Shown: positions 46,612-58,715, counted from the stretch's first letter. The stretch: 64,000 bases of DNA from Ryuthela nishihirai (GCA_038380435.1 JAWZYU010000011.1:87396501-87460500); one strand, 5' to 3'. Notes: a model not told the origin generated them from the sequence alone. Program-made: numbers and translations.

Positions 46612-47818
46612 CACCAATGAGCTAAAACATTATGACTAGCATGTCTATGAAAATCGAAGCAACTGCAGATAAACGATGGCACATGTGAAGGTCATAAAAT
46701 GGTATAAATAATGCTTCATACTGAGCTCTGTTAATCAGTATTATTCTTGTTCTTCAGATGGGAAAGGCAGCAAACTTATGCGAGTTTGACAAAGGCCAAA
46801 TTGTAATGGCCCGACAACTGGGTCAGAAATAACTGAGCATATCTGAGATGGCAAAGTTTGTGGGATGCTCACAGTCTACTGCAGTTAGTACCTTTAGAAA
46901 GTGGTCCAAGGAGGGAAAAACGATGAACCACTGGCAAGGTGTGGGCTGACAACGGCTCATTGTTGCTAGAAGTGAGCTAAGGCTATCCCATATGGTATGA
47001 GTCAACAGAAGGGATACTGTGGTGCAACTCGCCCGTAATTTGGCTGCTGGTGATGGGAATGTGTTACAACACACAGTACATCAAACCCTGCTGAAAATAG
47101 GGCTGTATAAATCGCAGGCCACTCCAAGTGTCCATGCTAACCTCAGTTCGTCAAAAGAGCCATTGGTCACACAAGAATCAAAACTGGACCTTGAATGATT
47201 GGAAGGTCGTCTGGTCCCATGAATCTCATTTTCTGTTGTACCATGTGGACGGCCACGTATGTGTGCGTCATTTACTTGGGAAAGTGTTGGGACCAGGATG
47301 AACCATGCGACATAAACAAGCTGGTGGAGGAAGTGTAATGCTTTGGGCAATGTTCTGCTGGGAAATTCTGGGTCCAGTCATTCATGTGCCGGAAAATATG
47401 ACATCTACCACCTACCTCAATATTATTGCAAACCAGGTACATCCTTTCATGGCAATAGTATATCCCTCTACTAGTGCCTTCTTTCAGCAGGATAATGCAC
47501 CATGCCACACTGCCCGGATTGTTCGAGAATGGTTTGTGGAACATGAGGAAGACTTCCAGGTATTGCTCTGGCCTGCAAATTCCCCAGACATCAGTCCAAT
47601 CGAGCAAAAAATTGGAACAGCATATTCGATCTGCAGCAGCTCAACCACATAACTTACAAGAGTTAAAGGATCTGCTGGTAAATGTGTTGGTGCCAGATAC
47701 TACAAGACACCTTTAGAAATCTTGTAGCATCCATGCCTCACCGGGTAAGAGCTGTTTTGGCAGCACATGGAGGACTATCATCATATTAGGCAGTTGGTTA
47801 TGTTTTGGCTCTTTGATG
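46612..47818 (+). pseudogene. Tc1-like element, near full length, inactive
   Basis: The ends 'caccaatgagctaaaacat' and the inverted form of 'atgttttggctctttgatg' are flanked by TA. The transposase starts at 46759 with MGKAANLCEFDKGQIVMARQ. It continues (after a stop) SISEMAKFVGCSQST and FRKWSKEGK, the helix-turn-helix region. The first catalytic Asp of the usual WSDES reads His (WSHES, about 47211-47225). QQDNAPCHTARIV (second Asp) and SPDISPIEQ (the Glu) are kept. QAGGGSVMLWAMFCWE lies between. At least four frame breaks. The length of 1.2 kb is shorter than the roughly 1.6 kb usual for Tc1. Confidence 0.9.
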
Positions 47819-48190
47819 TATATATACATGACATATTTCTGTTCATTAGTTGCAGATTCTTCAGTTAAAGATTCAGTTACAGAAGTTCAGGATGAGGTTC
47901 TAAAGTCATTTTATTTTATGAATTCACTTTAAAATAAATCTCGCCACCACAGTGAATTCAGTTTCAGAAACCCAATATTATAAGGGTTAAAACATATTGG
48001 TAGGGCATTATACTGTAGAATTATGCTATTAACATTTCACAGCCATGTCTTTTAGGTTCCAAGATTAGTTTTGGCAATTTTTCATACAAATCATTTCAAC
48101 ATAGTTTAATATTGTCTATGTTTTGCATGCACATTTCATAAACCTTTTAGTTGTATTTATTGATTTTAAGAGCTGCTGTGAAAGGGTTAA

Positions 48191-49782
48191 GATCAGACTT
48201 TGTTTAGTGTTTGAGACAATTTCATTGCTACAAGATTCAATATCCTCCTAAACTGGATCGGATGAACTATGTCTTTGGTCTAGTGGTTAGGATGTTAGCT
48301 TTCTAAGCCAATCTCCAAGGACTGATTCACCACAATTTAATGTACCATCAATTAAGTATTGAACCTCAGATTGTTTTGTGTAAAAATGTTGGAACTAATC
48401 ATAACACCTCATAAGAAATTTAAGTGACGGGTAATTTTAGTAGATAAAAATTAAACTAAAAATATTTCTTAAAAAAGTAAAATTTCCTAACTTCAGTGAC
48501 CAGAATAGATAGCAGTACTTGCCGGAGCTTGCATCCTGTGTAAAGCAAGAGAGATTTGTGATTTTCAGTCCTGGATGGATAAGTTCATTGCTTCAGATAT
48601 ACCTTCAATGATGTCTCCTAAATGGTCAACTCATACAGACCTCACAGTGAGTAAACATGTAGGGTAACTTGGGGTAGCCTCCAAAAGGAATCCATACATC
48701 TTTGTATCATGGTATGACCTAATAATGCACATCTCTTGATCAAATTTCCACAAAATCTGTTATAGGGTTTTGGAATTCAAGAATATGATTTAGGTCCATA
48801 ACTTTTGAGCACCAGTGTATAAACTTGTCTGATGAATCATAATAATAATTATACAATGCTATGTGAAATGAGATCTTTATAAATAAAAACTTCAATTTTC
48901 TGCAATATATTAATAAGTAATATTAATTCCCTCAAACATGGCGGATAAAAATATTATTTTAAAAAATATTTTTAATTATTCATTCAAAAAATGTTTACTG
49001 ACAATTTTGAACACATTTTTTCCAGTAAAAAAGCAAATATTGAATAAAATAATACTTTTAAAAAAAATAAATTAGTTTAACTAGCATAAGAGAATAATAT
49101 CAGTATAACAGTTTATTTGCTTTGGAAGTTTTTAAAATGGACAATTCTGTAAACAGTCAATTCTCTAACCGATTTGAGTTCACAGTTAAAATTATCTACT
49201 GTGGATATATAGTGAACACATATTGCTATTTTACAATGCTTACTTTTCAACATGTACTAAATTAATGTTATATTGATAAAATTTAAATGTGAGACTTTAA
49301 AGTGAGCTTCAAAATTTGTTTAAATGGAAAGATAAACTATACACAAAGATAGAGCAATATACATATACAAGACTAAAAAATGAAAAAGTGAACAAAATAG
49401 AATCCATTTCATTAAAGGTTTTCACTTGTTACAGCAAAAGCAATTCTCTTTTTTTCAGTTTCTCTGAAGAGTATTACTTAAGGCACAAAGGTAAACATCA
49501 CATATCTCATAATACTGAAATATATACATTTTCTATTTTTCCTACATATATATATAAACCAAACTTTTTCTTAGAATTTTTGAATGGAGTTTGAAGCAAA
49601 CTTAAATTTTTTTGTCACACAAATAATTAAAAAACTGTTTTGCACAACCATTACTTATGGCAAATTTCACCTATAGTTGTTCTATGAACAAGAGGAATCT
49701 TATGTACATGTAAATTCTTTCTTATTATCAAAAAGATTACTTTACATAACAACCATGCAATACTATTTTAGTTTAGTTCTTG
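48191..49782. other. Noncoding; one tRNA-like segment
   Basis: About 48271-48330 reads 'tttggtctagtggttagg' (a tRNA A box, Glu/Asp-like) followed by a weak B box ('aggactgattcacc'). The arms do not pair well, so a SINE or tRNA pseudogene is more likely. The rest has no gene and may hold 3' untranslated sequence of the kinase gene that ends at 49783 on the minus strand. Confidence 0.4.
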
Positions 49783-50656
49783 TTAATTAGCTTCATGACT
49801 AAGAGCACTTGATTTAACTGGCTCAAAAGAGGCACCAATTTCATTCAATTGTTCACTGTTGGTGTGCACTGGTTTTAAATGACCAATGGAATTGAAATCT
49901 TTCTCAGAAAAAACGGCATTCCCCAAAAAGTGTTCTTTTATCTGTGATCCTTCTGCTAAATGGAATGGAAGGCTGCCTTCTAATATGGAAGCAGCTGTTA
50001 CTTCACTACCATTGCTTATTTTAGTAAAATCAGCAACTTCAGCTTTGTCACCTGACATTCGTTCTGGTGTGGTGCATTTTGATGTTTCTGAGGATGTCAA
50101 TTCATTGGCAAGAACATTATCCAAGTCTCTTATAGCTTCTGTCACCTGCTGCTGTGTGACATCATTTTCTACAGCTGGAAAGATGTTATTCATATAAATT
50201 CCAGTTGTTGCACAATCATCATGCTCAAAATTAGATAGCACATCACCTAATACATGTAAATCTTCAATGCTTCCTCTTAGGTTCTGGAGGCTTGGTGATA
50301 TGTCTGTAGCCAATTCCATATCATATCCAGTAGATAAAGAACCATGAGATGGTGATTTATCTCTAGAATGACTTGGATCAAAGTCAGATGACATAACACT
50401 ATCACAATCTCTGGAATTATCTAATCCATTTTTTAAAATGAAATCACTTTCAAATCTAAGAGTTAGTGGTGATGATTTATTTTGCTGTAAATTATGTTCA
50501 CGAAGGACAGGCTGAAGCGAATTCCATCGTGATTCAAAGGCACTGGACTCTGAGAGTACATCTTTATTATCATATAGATAGTTTGAAAGTGTTACTATTT
50601 TCTGAATTGTGGGTCTCTGAATAGCTGGAAGCCAACAAAGTTGCATTATCTTGAAT
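49783..50656 (-). CDS. LMTK: LMTK-family kinase, C-terminal exon
   Basis: Lemur-tail kinases are membrane-anchored kinases with a long C-terminal tail, acting in endosomal trafficking and neurite biology in animals. After an acceptor ('tttatatag' before 50656), the exon reads FKIMQLCWLPAIQRPTIQKI: kinase subdomain XI with its conserved CW and RPT. Then comes SSAFESRWNSLQP, which matches the FE-x-RW-x-SLRP motif just after the kinase domain in LMTKs. About 250 residues follow, rich in Ser, Asp and Glu (SPSLQNLRGSIEDL and an acidic, low-complexity tail), ending HEAN and a stop. With the upstream exon's two bases (AT) it gives the Ile codon before FK. The tail is far shorter than in vertebrate LMTKs. 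The exon may continue elsewhere by splicing. Confidence 0.75.
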
Positions 50657-50819
50657 CTATATAAAAAACAAAACAAAGAAAATATATTTAAAATGGAAAA
50701 ATATGCAAAAAAAAATACTGAAACACAATGAAATAAAAAAAGGGCAAAATTATGTAAAAAATTAAAATATTATTCCTAATTTTATAACCATATCATTACA
50801 AACATTAAATAATCCTATT

Positions 50820-52190
50820 CAACCATTCTGGTAGTTGCAATGGCAATGGAGAATATCTACTACAGATTAATAAATATAATGGTTTGAGAATAACTAACAC
50901 TTACTACAAACACTGTATCATTTATAAATACTTTTGGGTTTCACCTGATGAGTTGCCTAGGAAAGCAATTGATTATATATTAACAGCAAATGGTCTAATT
51001 CTGTTAGGTAAATCAGGTCATATAAGAGAGCTAAAATTGGGTCTGACCATTAAATTGTTAAAAGTATCTTGCAACTGAAACTTAAGAAATGTTATGTAAA
51101 GTTTTAAAAAAAATTAACCATTAACACTGAAGATCTGAAAGACAGATATAGCCAAATGTACCACGACAGGTTTCTTTGTCATTGACAGTTGTGGTTTGCT
51201 TACTATGAAAGTTGAGGAAAAATGAGACCATTTTAAACAAAATTTTCTTGAAACTAATGGTACTCTTTTGGGTAAAAAGATGCAGAGGAGACAAAATCAT
51301 TTGAGTGATAAAGTTATGGAGCTCACCTATGAAAGGAAGAATTATGAGGATAAACTGAATCAACACCCTACTAGCCTAACAGATGACATTAATGAGAGCT
51401 TAAAAAATGTGTAAAGGATTAGTTGAATGATGAATGGAATTTTGGCTTCACAGCTTGGCTGACAAAGTGGAGGAAGCAGTTAGACAGCTATACCAGATAG
51501 TTAATGTTTTGTGTTAAAACAAATAGGCTGGGACATAAGAACTGAGGAATAAACATGATAAGATTACTGAAGGTGAGGATTCTGTCAAGGCTAGATGGGC
51601 TGAGCTTTTTAGAGATGTTCTAAACAATGTGGTAGTTCTACTTCCATTGTTTGTAATGGGAATATATGCATTATTGGCTTTAATGTTAGCTCTACACCAC
51701 AATCTGAAGTTACTCTGTCTAAACTAAAACCACATAAATCCACAGGAGTGCATGAAATTACTACTGAAATGCTTTGAGCTGAGAATTTTTCTGTTGTCAC
51801 ATGGCTGGCTGAAATTTCTAATATTTTTTATGACATAGGTATTCTTTCCAAAGATTTTATCAGAGATCCCTAATTTTTAAGAAATGCAATCACAGTTCTT
51901 GTGATAATTATAGGACAATCTGTCACTTTCTATTCCAGGCACGATTATTTGCATTATGTGTTTAATATGATTAAGAATTTGATTGACAGTCAACTGCATA
52001 ATAAACAATGAGGATTCAGAAATGGAAAGACTGTAAAAAAAAATGTTTTTAACTTAGGCCAATTCTTGAGAAATATTTGAGTTTCAGAAATCTATAGTCA
52101 CTAGCTTCATTGATTTTGAAAAAGTTTTTGACTCTGTTGACCATCATAATATATGATTGATCATGAGCTTGCATGGCATGACTAAGTTTT
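50820..52190 (+). pseudogene. RTE-like LINE, copy D, in the kinase intron
   Basis: It is antisense to the kinase gene. Recognisable pieces in order are GLRITNTYYKHCIIYKYF (end of endonuclease), then a heavily broken linker, and SFIDFEKVFDSVDHHN (RT motif, about 52105-52150). It is the same family as copies A, B and C but with many stops. It ends within RT where SINE-2 sequence begins (about 52197). Confidence 0.75.
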
Positions 52191-52196
52191 TTAACA

Positions 52197-52558
52197 ATGT
52201 GGATTGTTTTACCTCTGAGTACTTTTCCCCCCACACCATGGGCTAAATGGCCAGGTCACAAGGACCCCAAGGACTCAGAGAAGGTTGGAGGACAGCTGTT
52301 AGGAGACAGATGGTAGCCTTCCATCAAGGCATTCCAGAATATTCTTTAATGTGCAAAGGGTACGACTCTCCTGCACATGGAGCCTCAGCTTAATGTCCCA
52401 TCCAAAGGAAGACAGTTTTTCCAAGCCATCAGTGTCCCCTACTGCCAGAGGTCAAGGCAGGGAGTTTTGTGGATAAAGCTCAATCCAATTGGGCAGGACT
52501 CGAACAAAGGAGCTACAGATTACGAGCCTAGTGCACTACTGACTGAGCCACCCCTGCC
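52197..52558 (-). repeat. SINE family 2, copy 3
   Basis: On the minus strand it begins 'gggcaggggtggctcagtc', with a B box ('gttcgagtcc'). The body is shared with 31944-32362: 'atggtagcct', 'gtgtccccta' and 'gggctaaatggccaggtcac' on the plus strand. It truncates LINE copy D. Confidence 0.85.
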
Positions 52559-52850
52559 CAGCCAGGTCACAAGGACCCTGAAGGTCAGAGAAGGTTGGGG
52601 AAGGGTATCCACTAAACAGCTGTTAGGGACAGAGGTCATCCTCCCATCTAGGCTATCCAGCATATTCTTTAACATTCATAGGGTATGACTTTTCTGTAGA
52701 TGGGCCATGGCTTAATGTCCCATCTGATGGACAGCAGCTTTTCCAAGGCCATTAATGCCCTTTTTCTGACCGAAGTAAGGGTGAGAGGTAGCAGAAATAA
52801 ATTTCAATACTGGCACAGTAAAAACTCAAACCTGGGAACTGCAGATTATG
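52559..52850 (-). repeat. SINE family 2, copy 4, adjoining copy 3
   Basis: The body restarts directly after copy 3 at 'gccaggtcacaaggaccctg', without the first 50 or so bases, and ends at 'aaacctgggaactgcagatt', lacking the tRNA head. Same orientation as copy 3; a tandem pair. Confidence 0.8.
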
Positions 52851-53141
52851 ATGAATTGCATATTAATGTAGAGGGGGGGGATTGGCTCAGTCATCAAAGT
52901 TGTTAACAGTCAGTTAAAGAAAATACTGATCACTCATCCATCTATATACAGCCTACTCTGTGTAACACCATTCTTTTTTATATGTTTTAACAAATTTCTT
53001 TATTGTGAACAGAATTTTAGTACAGACTGCACATCTGTTAATTTTAGACAGATTGTAACAATGTATAGTGAATTAGTACAGACATTTATTTTGTCTATAA
53101 TGTATACATAGCATATTAAATCCTATTTCAAAAGTACATAC

Positions 53142-53291
53142 ATGAGATCTTTATGAACACAAGGGGTTTTTGGTTGCTGTGGCTTCAATGTGCATTCCAT
53201 TATCACTTTTTGAAGTACCTCTTCATCACTAAACTCCATATAAGGCAGCTTTCCAAACTCCAGCAGCTCCCATAATAAAACACCAAAAGAC
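53142..53291 (-). CDS. LMTK: LMTK-family kinase, exon of the kinase C-lobe
   Basis: This 150-bp exon is bounded by a good acceptor ('gttttttttag' before 53291) and donor ('ctcat' then 'gtatgt', GT at 53141-53140). It encodes SFGVLLWELLEFGKLPY, kinase subdomain IX, then SDEEVLQKVI (subdomain X). The opening S is preceded by one base, G, as expected if the missing upstream exon ends in TG to make the DVW-SFG tryptophan. The exon ends with two bases, AT, which complete the codon of the 49783-50656 exon. Among tyrosine-kinase-like families, the LMTK match rests on the next exon's FESRW motif. The exons with the ATP site, HRD and DFG were not found between here and the window end. Confidence 0.75.
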
Positions 53292-53686
53292 CTAAAAAAA
53301 ACCACAAGTGAAATACTACTAAGAAAATACTGATGGATTATTAAAAACTATAAAATATGATTAACACAATTTCAACTCTAAATTTTAAAAACCATTTAGC
53401 TTCTAAGGTTTATACCTATTTCATATATGATAGAAACAGAGATAAAATATAGCAACAAGAAAAACTATTATTTGAAATAAAAAATTTTCTTCAGTTCAGC
53501 AAAAAAAATTGTTAATGCAAATATAAGTCTTCAGTTTTGGTAAAAGCAATTCCAAAGAATGGTTGCTGATAATTCAAACAAAAGAAATGTAAACAATGAA
53601 ATTAACTTGCCTATTAAATTTTATGTAGTTAAATTTATGTATTAAATTTTTTATTATTAATAAATTTTATTAATTAGAAAAAAACT

Positions 53687-53830
53687 CCACTAATAAATCA
53701 GCACTTTGATGTCGATTCAAATTTTAGAAGAAAAACTGTCCCAAGCCAGGTGAAGTTTGTGTCCCGCCTGACTCGGGACGGTTTTTCCTCTAAAATTTGA
53801 ATCGACATCAAAGTGCTGATTTATTAGTGG
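53687..53830. repeat. Near-perfect foldback, 56-bp arms
   Basis: The arms 53687-53742 and 53775-53830 are inverted copies with two mismatches, and pairing continues more weakly into the 32-base centre. The arms contain 'attttag(a/g)(a/g)gaaaaa', a phrase from the SINE-4 body at 33.7-34.1 kb. It lies about 400 bases upstream of the kinase exon. Confidence 0.92.
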
Positions 53831-53999
53831 AAAAGAAATTGCTCACAATATAATCAAGTTCACTTAAAACTCTTCAAATTATAAAACACAGCATTAACAT
53901 TTCACCTTTATACTTTTAGTCACATATTAGTCTTTATACTTTAGTTTTTATCTCATTTTAAAAGAAAATGAAAAAATGATTTCACTTTATTATCCATCC

Positions 54000-54930
54000 A
54001 TCCATTGGTGTCTATCTATAGACATTAAATGCTTCAGTTTTTAGAGATAAATAAAAAATTCTTTTCGAGTTGGATAGTATTGATGAAATAACACAATTCA
54101 CACTTTTTAAATCTCCTAAATGTTTAAACTCCTAATGGTGCCCTCTAATGGTCGAAAAAATTGAAAACATTCAAACAAATATTGCAAGCAATGTATTTAG
54201 TCTACAAATTTGAAATTAAGGTGGTGAAATGTGAAGCTCACGTGGTTTACATTGACGACAATAAATTGACTCTTAAATCAGGGTGAGTGGGAAAGGCAAC
54301 TTATTTGTTTTAAGAGATAATTGTTTTCAAAGATATATGAAAAATTATTGTGGGTTGCATAGGAATTGAGGAAATATTACAATTCACACTTTACAAATCA
54401 ACCAAAAGCTTTTAATTGCCCCATCTAACAAAGGAAATTTTTGAAAATTGCATACTTTTAAACGAATACTGCAAGCATTGTATTTAAGCTATAAATTTAA
54501 AATTTTGCTGGTAGAATGTTCGTGAGGGTTGCATTAAAAACAATAAGTTACTCCCATGAGGGGGGGGGGGGGGTCAAATTTTTTGTTTTAAGAGGCATTT
54601 GAAAAATTCTTTTTTAATTGGATAGGTACTAATGAAATATTATGATTTATATTTTCAAATCTTTAGGTAGTTTTAACATAAATTGTTAGAGGGTAATAAA
54701 TATAGAAAATACAAAACTTTTAACAAATTTTACAAGTGATGTGTTTATGGTATAAACATGGAATTTCAATGGTTAAGTGTGAAGAGATATTCCACTGAGA
54801 GCAACCAATCTGCCCCTTTTCTTGAAATGGATGTGAGAAAAGCAACTTTTTCATTATAAGTGATAAAAGAGAAATATTTTTATATTGTATAAATACTAAT
54901 AAAACATTGCTATTTGCATCTTCCCAATCA
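54000..54930 (+). repeat. Tandem array B of the same 215-295 bp repeat
   Basis: Units begin near 54042, 54311, 54590 and 54860 with 'agagataa' or 'agaggcat'. They contain 'gccctctaatggt' or 'gccccatctaacaaagg' and 'attgcaagca(a/t)tgtattta'. They match array A (15215-15990) in order and spacing but are more diverged. A run of 14-15 G interrupts the third unit at about 54560. Confidence 0.75.
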
Positions 54931-55865
54931 TTCATTACTTCAAATAGAAACTTTTGAAATGGTTCAGATGTCCAAAGGGCTGAACAGTTAGTAGGCTTGA
55001 CAGTTTGTTAGTAGCAAAGAAACCTGACTTCAAATCCCAAATAAGACATGGATATTTCCTCTCTAATGTATGTTGTCTCTTACATATTTTCTCTATCACT
55101 CACAGTTACAACAGGTTCATGTAAGACCCCTGTAGCAAGTATGCTGCCTGAGGAGTAGTCTACTTCTTCCACATGCTTAGACTTCCACTAAATTTTCAGT
55201 AAATGATTTTCAACCAAAGCTTTAGGATTGCATAAAAACATTATGATGACTTATTTTTTTTCCTGATTTACCTTGCCAGAAATTTACACACTGGTTTCTT
55301 CTTACTGTTAAGCCTTACCATGTCAGACCTAAAACAATGCATTGTACACTGTGGTCAGGCTTTTTTTTTTCAACTATGTTCAAGACAAAAAAAACTGAAC
55401 TTTAGAACTTTTTTGCCAAATAACAATGGCAAAAGGAATTTTGGCATGTTGTATGCCATATCAATCAGCATTTAATTCTGGATATTTTGAAAAACAATAT
55501 TTAACCAAAAAAATGATGCCTGGTTTTGTTTTAATAGGGATTTTATGGAAGCATATAGTAAAAAAAAATGCATGTGGCAATGCAAATAAAAATATATTAA
55601 AAAAAAAAACACATAAAAGTAATTATCATTCATATCAATAGAAATGCTATTTGTTCATGTATAAGACAAAAATAAATTTTTACTTAAATGAAGAAAATTA
55701 CTATCTTTTTAAAATTTTTTTCATGGTACTATACTTTGATAAAAATCAAAGCTTTTCACCAGCTGTGATCAGTCAAATAAACAAGTCACTTTAGAATTAA
55801 AAAGAAAGAACATTTAACTGGGATTAAGAAAATCATGGGCAAATAATTAAAAATAATCTTAAATT
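54931..55865. other. Noncoding AT-rich DNA
   Basis: No supported gene. A 57-bp minus-strand segment (55272-55328) has good splice signals but its reading does not fit the kinase. A SINE-like tRNA segment is possible near 54975-55040. Confidence 0.45.
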
Positions 55866-55869
55866 TCTC

Positions 55870-58215
55870 TTTTCAGGGAGGGAAAATAAGAAGCATCTCC
55901 AAGGCATTGGTTGATGCTTCTTTACTTTCCTTCCTACCAAGGTTGAGGATGATGAGAAGGATGAAAAAAAAAAGTTTTTATAGACAACTTCAAGATATTT
56001 TGAATTCTGTCACAAAAGGAGATATTTCTCTTGTACTAGATGAATTCAATGCTAAAGTTGGTACTGACTCTGATCTTTGGGGAAGGGTGATAAGTTCCTT
56101 TGGTATTGGTAGATGCAATGTATACTACAGGTAATGAACTTAGTGGTTTGAGAATAATTAACACTAATTACAAACATTGCAACATATATAAGTAAACGTG
56201 GGATTTACCAGATGGGCTGGATAAGAACATGATTGATTAGAACATAGCAAATGGGCTAGATCTGTTAGGAATACCAGGTCATATAGGGGAACTGAAATTG
56301 GATCTGACCATTGCTTTGTCAAAAGTGGCTTGCAACTTAAAACTTAAGAAGTATTGTGCTAAAGTTAATAAAAGTTACCATTAACACTTAAAGACCCAGT
56401 TATAGCTAAAGCTTATCATGATCTGTTATTTAGTCAATATGACAGTCATGGTTTGCCTACTACTGAAGTTGAGGAAGAATAGGACTGCTTTAAACAGGCT
56501 TTTCTTGAAACTAACAGTACTCGTTTAGGTAAAAAGGCACAGAGGAGGCAAAATTATTTGAGTGATAAGGAACTTGAGCATATTTCAGAAAGAAAGAGCT
56601 GCAAGAATGTCCTTAATCAATACCCTACTATTCTTAATAGAAAGCATTACAGAGAGCTTAATAAATGTGTAAAGGATCAGTTAGCTGCGAATAAGAATCT
56701 TTGGCTTGTTTGCATGGCTGACAAAGCTGAGGAAGCAGTTAGACAGCACAACAGCAGAGAGTTGTACCAGATAGTTAATGTTTTGTGTGGTAGAAAATGG
56801 ACAGGTATATAGGGATTGAAGAATTTCTTACTCCCATTGTTTGTAATGATGATAGATGCATTACTGCTTTTAATACTGGCCCTATATAACGGTGTGAAGT
56901 TATTTTGGCTATTTCTAAACTTAAAATACTACTGAAATGTATACTACTGAATTACTACTGAAATGCTTAGAGCTGGGAATGTTTCTGTTACCACATGGCT
57001 AATGGAAATTTTGAATATCTTTTTTAATAAAGGCATTGTTCCTAAGGATTTTACCAGAGCTATTATTATCTCTAGTTTTATCACTTAGGCAGATTCTTGA
57101 GAAATGTTTAGAGTTTCAGAAACCTTTGGTTGCTAGCTTTGTTGATTTCAAAAAGGCTTTCGACTCTGTTGATCGTCATAATTTGTGGTTGATTGTGAAA
57201 TCATATGGTATACCTGACAAGTTAGTTAACATTATGAAAGCTCTCTATAATAACACTGAGTCGTGTGTGAGAGTTGGTAAGGCTTGTAGCAATTGGTTTA
57301 GCATTGCTTCTGGTGTTCGACAAGAGTGCATTTTGTCTCCTTTTCTCTTTAGCTTGGTTATTGATTATGTTATGCGAAATTCAATTCAAGGGAAAGATTT
57401 TGGCCTTAAATGGGCTGGAGATACGAAATTTCTGATTTAGATTATGCTGATGATTTAGCCCTTTTGGCAAATGATGTTGATGAGATGAACTCTTTCATTC
57501 GAGCTGTTGATGAGACTGGTAGTAGAGTAGGTTTGGTTATAAACAGAGAGAAAACTAAAGTGATGAAAATTGGTCAGGCAGGTTGTGATTCAGTTCATCT
57601 GAATGGTTGCAGTCTTGAGCAGGTGTCACAGTTTAATTATCTTGGGAGCTATGTAACAGATAATGGTGATGTGCAGCATGAGATTAACAGACGAATAGGG
57701 ATTGCTGCTGGGACTTTTAAGAATCTATGGAGAGTGTGGAGAAATAGGCGTATACACCTAAAGATTAAAATTAGATTGCATAATAGTTTGGTTATTTCTA
57801 GGGTTAGCTATGGTAGTGAAACTTGGACACTTTGCAAACAAGATAAAAGGAAACTAGATGCTTTTGATTCCAGATGCTTAAGCAGTATCTTGGGCATTAG
57901 GTGGTTCAACTTTATAACTAATGATGAGGTTAGGCAAAGGAGTTTGCAACCTCCTTTAAGCAGCATAATGTGCAGAGAGAGACTCCGTTGGTTTGGCCAT
58001 GTTGCCCGTATGAATAATTATAGATTGGCGAATAGGGTTATGAACAGTGTGCCTAAAGGCCTCAGAAAGAAGGGGAGACCTAGGATGTGGTGGGCAGACA
58101 ATGTCAAACAGGACCTTGTTAGAATTGGTGAGCAGTGGCCTGATGCAGTAGATGTAGCTCAGAACAGACTTGCTTGGAGAACTAAATTGCACGGTGTGGT
58201 TGGACCGTAGCCCAT
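55870..58215 (+). pseudogene. RTE-like LINE, copy C
   Basis: It starts inside the endonuclease (DISLVLDEFNAKVGTDSDLW, 55907-56134). The linker at 56558-56812 contains KELEHISERKSCKN. RT at 57036-57440 has DFKKAFDSVDRHNLWLIVKS and ECILSPFLFSLVIDYVM. After a one-base frameshift, 57410-58210 has LDYADDLALLANDVDEMN and a complete C-terminal region through RLRWFGHVARMNNYRLANRV. A deletion of about 180 bases removes the RT segment with NYRGISLLS and FRSGRG. In the DFN motif of the endonuclease the residues read DEFN. Youngest-looking C-terminal part of the five copies. Confidence 0.85.
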
Positions 58216-58644
58216 GGCTGCGTGAGGTCTCTCTCTCTATATATATATATGTATAAAAATAAAAAAAGTTAGTTCCAACTTTAATATATTTTTTTATTTT
58301 ACTAAAGACTGATTTTAAGGTTTATGGCTATGTATACAGGCTTCACGAACCTGATTTTATAGATTGTGGCGTGCAAGGGTTAACCCTTCCAGGGTCCCTG
58401 TTCATTATACATGCTGATAGAATCTTAAATGAGAGGCCAGAAGTGGCTATATCTGTTTTTAGTAAATAGAAATTGCTGTTTGAAATTTTTCACATTTCTT
58501 ATATGCCTTTTTCATACATCTTATAAAAAATACATAATTTGTTAAAATGATCTGATCACAATTTTTAGAAATGATCAATCTATAGTAAATACACAGATTA
58601 CCTGTAGATATATAATTCAATAATTAATTATTTGGAAAAAATTA

Positions 58645-58715
58645 TTTTGAACATTGCAGAATTTGAACCTGTGATTCTCCAGATATATGCCTAAGCACTC
58701 TCTAGCTAAATGAAT
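58645..58715 (-). repeat. tRNA-like SINE fragment
   Basis: On the minus strand it reads 'tttagctagagagtgcttagg' then 'acaggttcaaattctgc', giving A-box-like and B-box spacing. No body from the other SINE families was recognised beyond it. Confidence 0.35.

Larger units (their letters stand above)
46081..48190. mobile_element. Possible piggyBac-like element (TTAACCCTT ends)
   Basis: 'ttaaccctttta' at 46081 and the inverted 'aaagggttaa' ending at 48190 (or 'taagggttaa' ending at 47990) are TTAA-flanked ends of piggyBac type. Internal agreement beyond about 9-10 bases is poor and no piggyBac transposase was recognised. It would enclose the Tc1 element at 46612-47818. Confidence 0.3.

Noticed and set aside
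48271..48330. Functional tRNA gene (Glu- or Asp-like)
   Set aside because: The A box is good, but the B box is degenerate and the stems do not pair by eye.
55272..55328. 57-bp minus-strand segment with good acceptor and donor, in phase with the kinase exon at 53291
   Set aside because: It would put KFLA-R directly before SFGV, whereas kinases have DVW there. The exon start base G at 53291 fits a tryptophan codon and not this segment.
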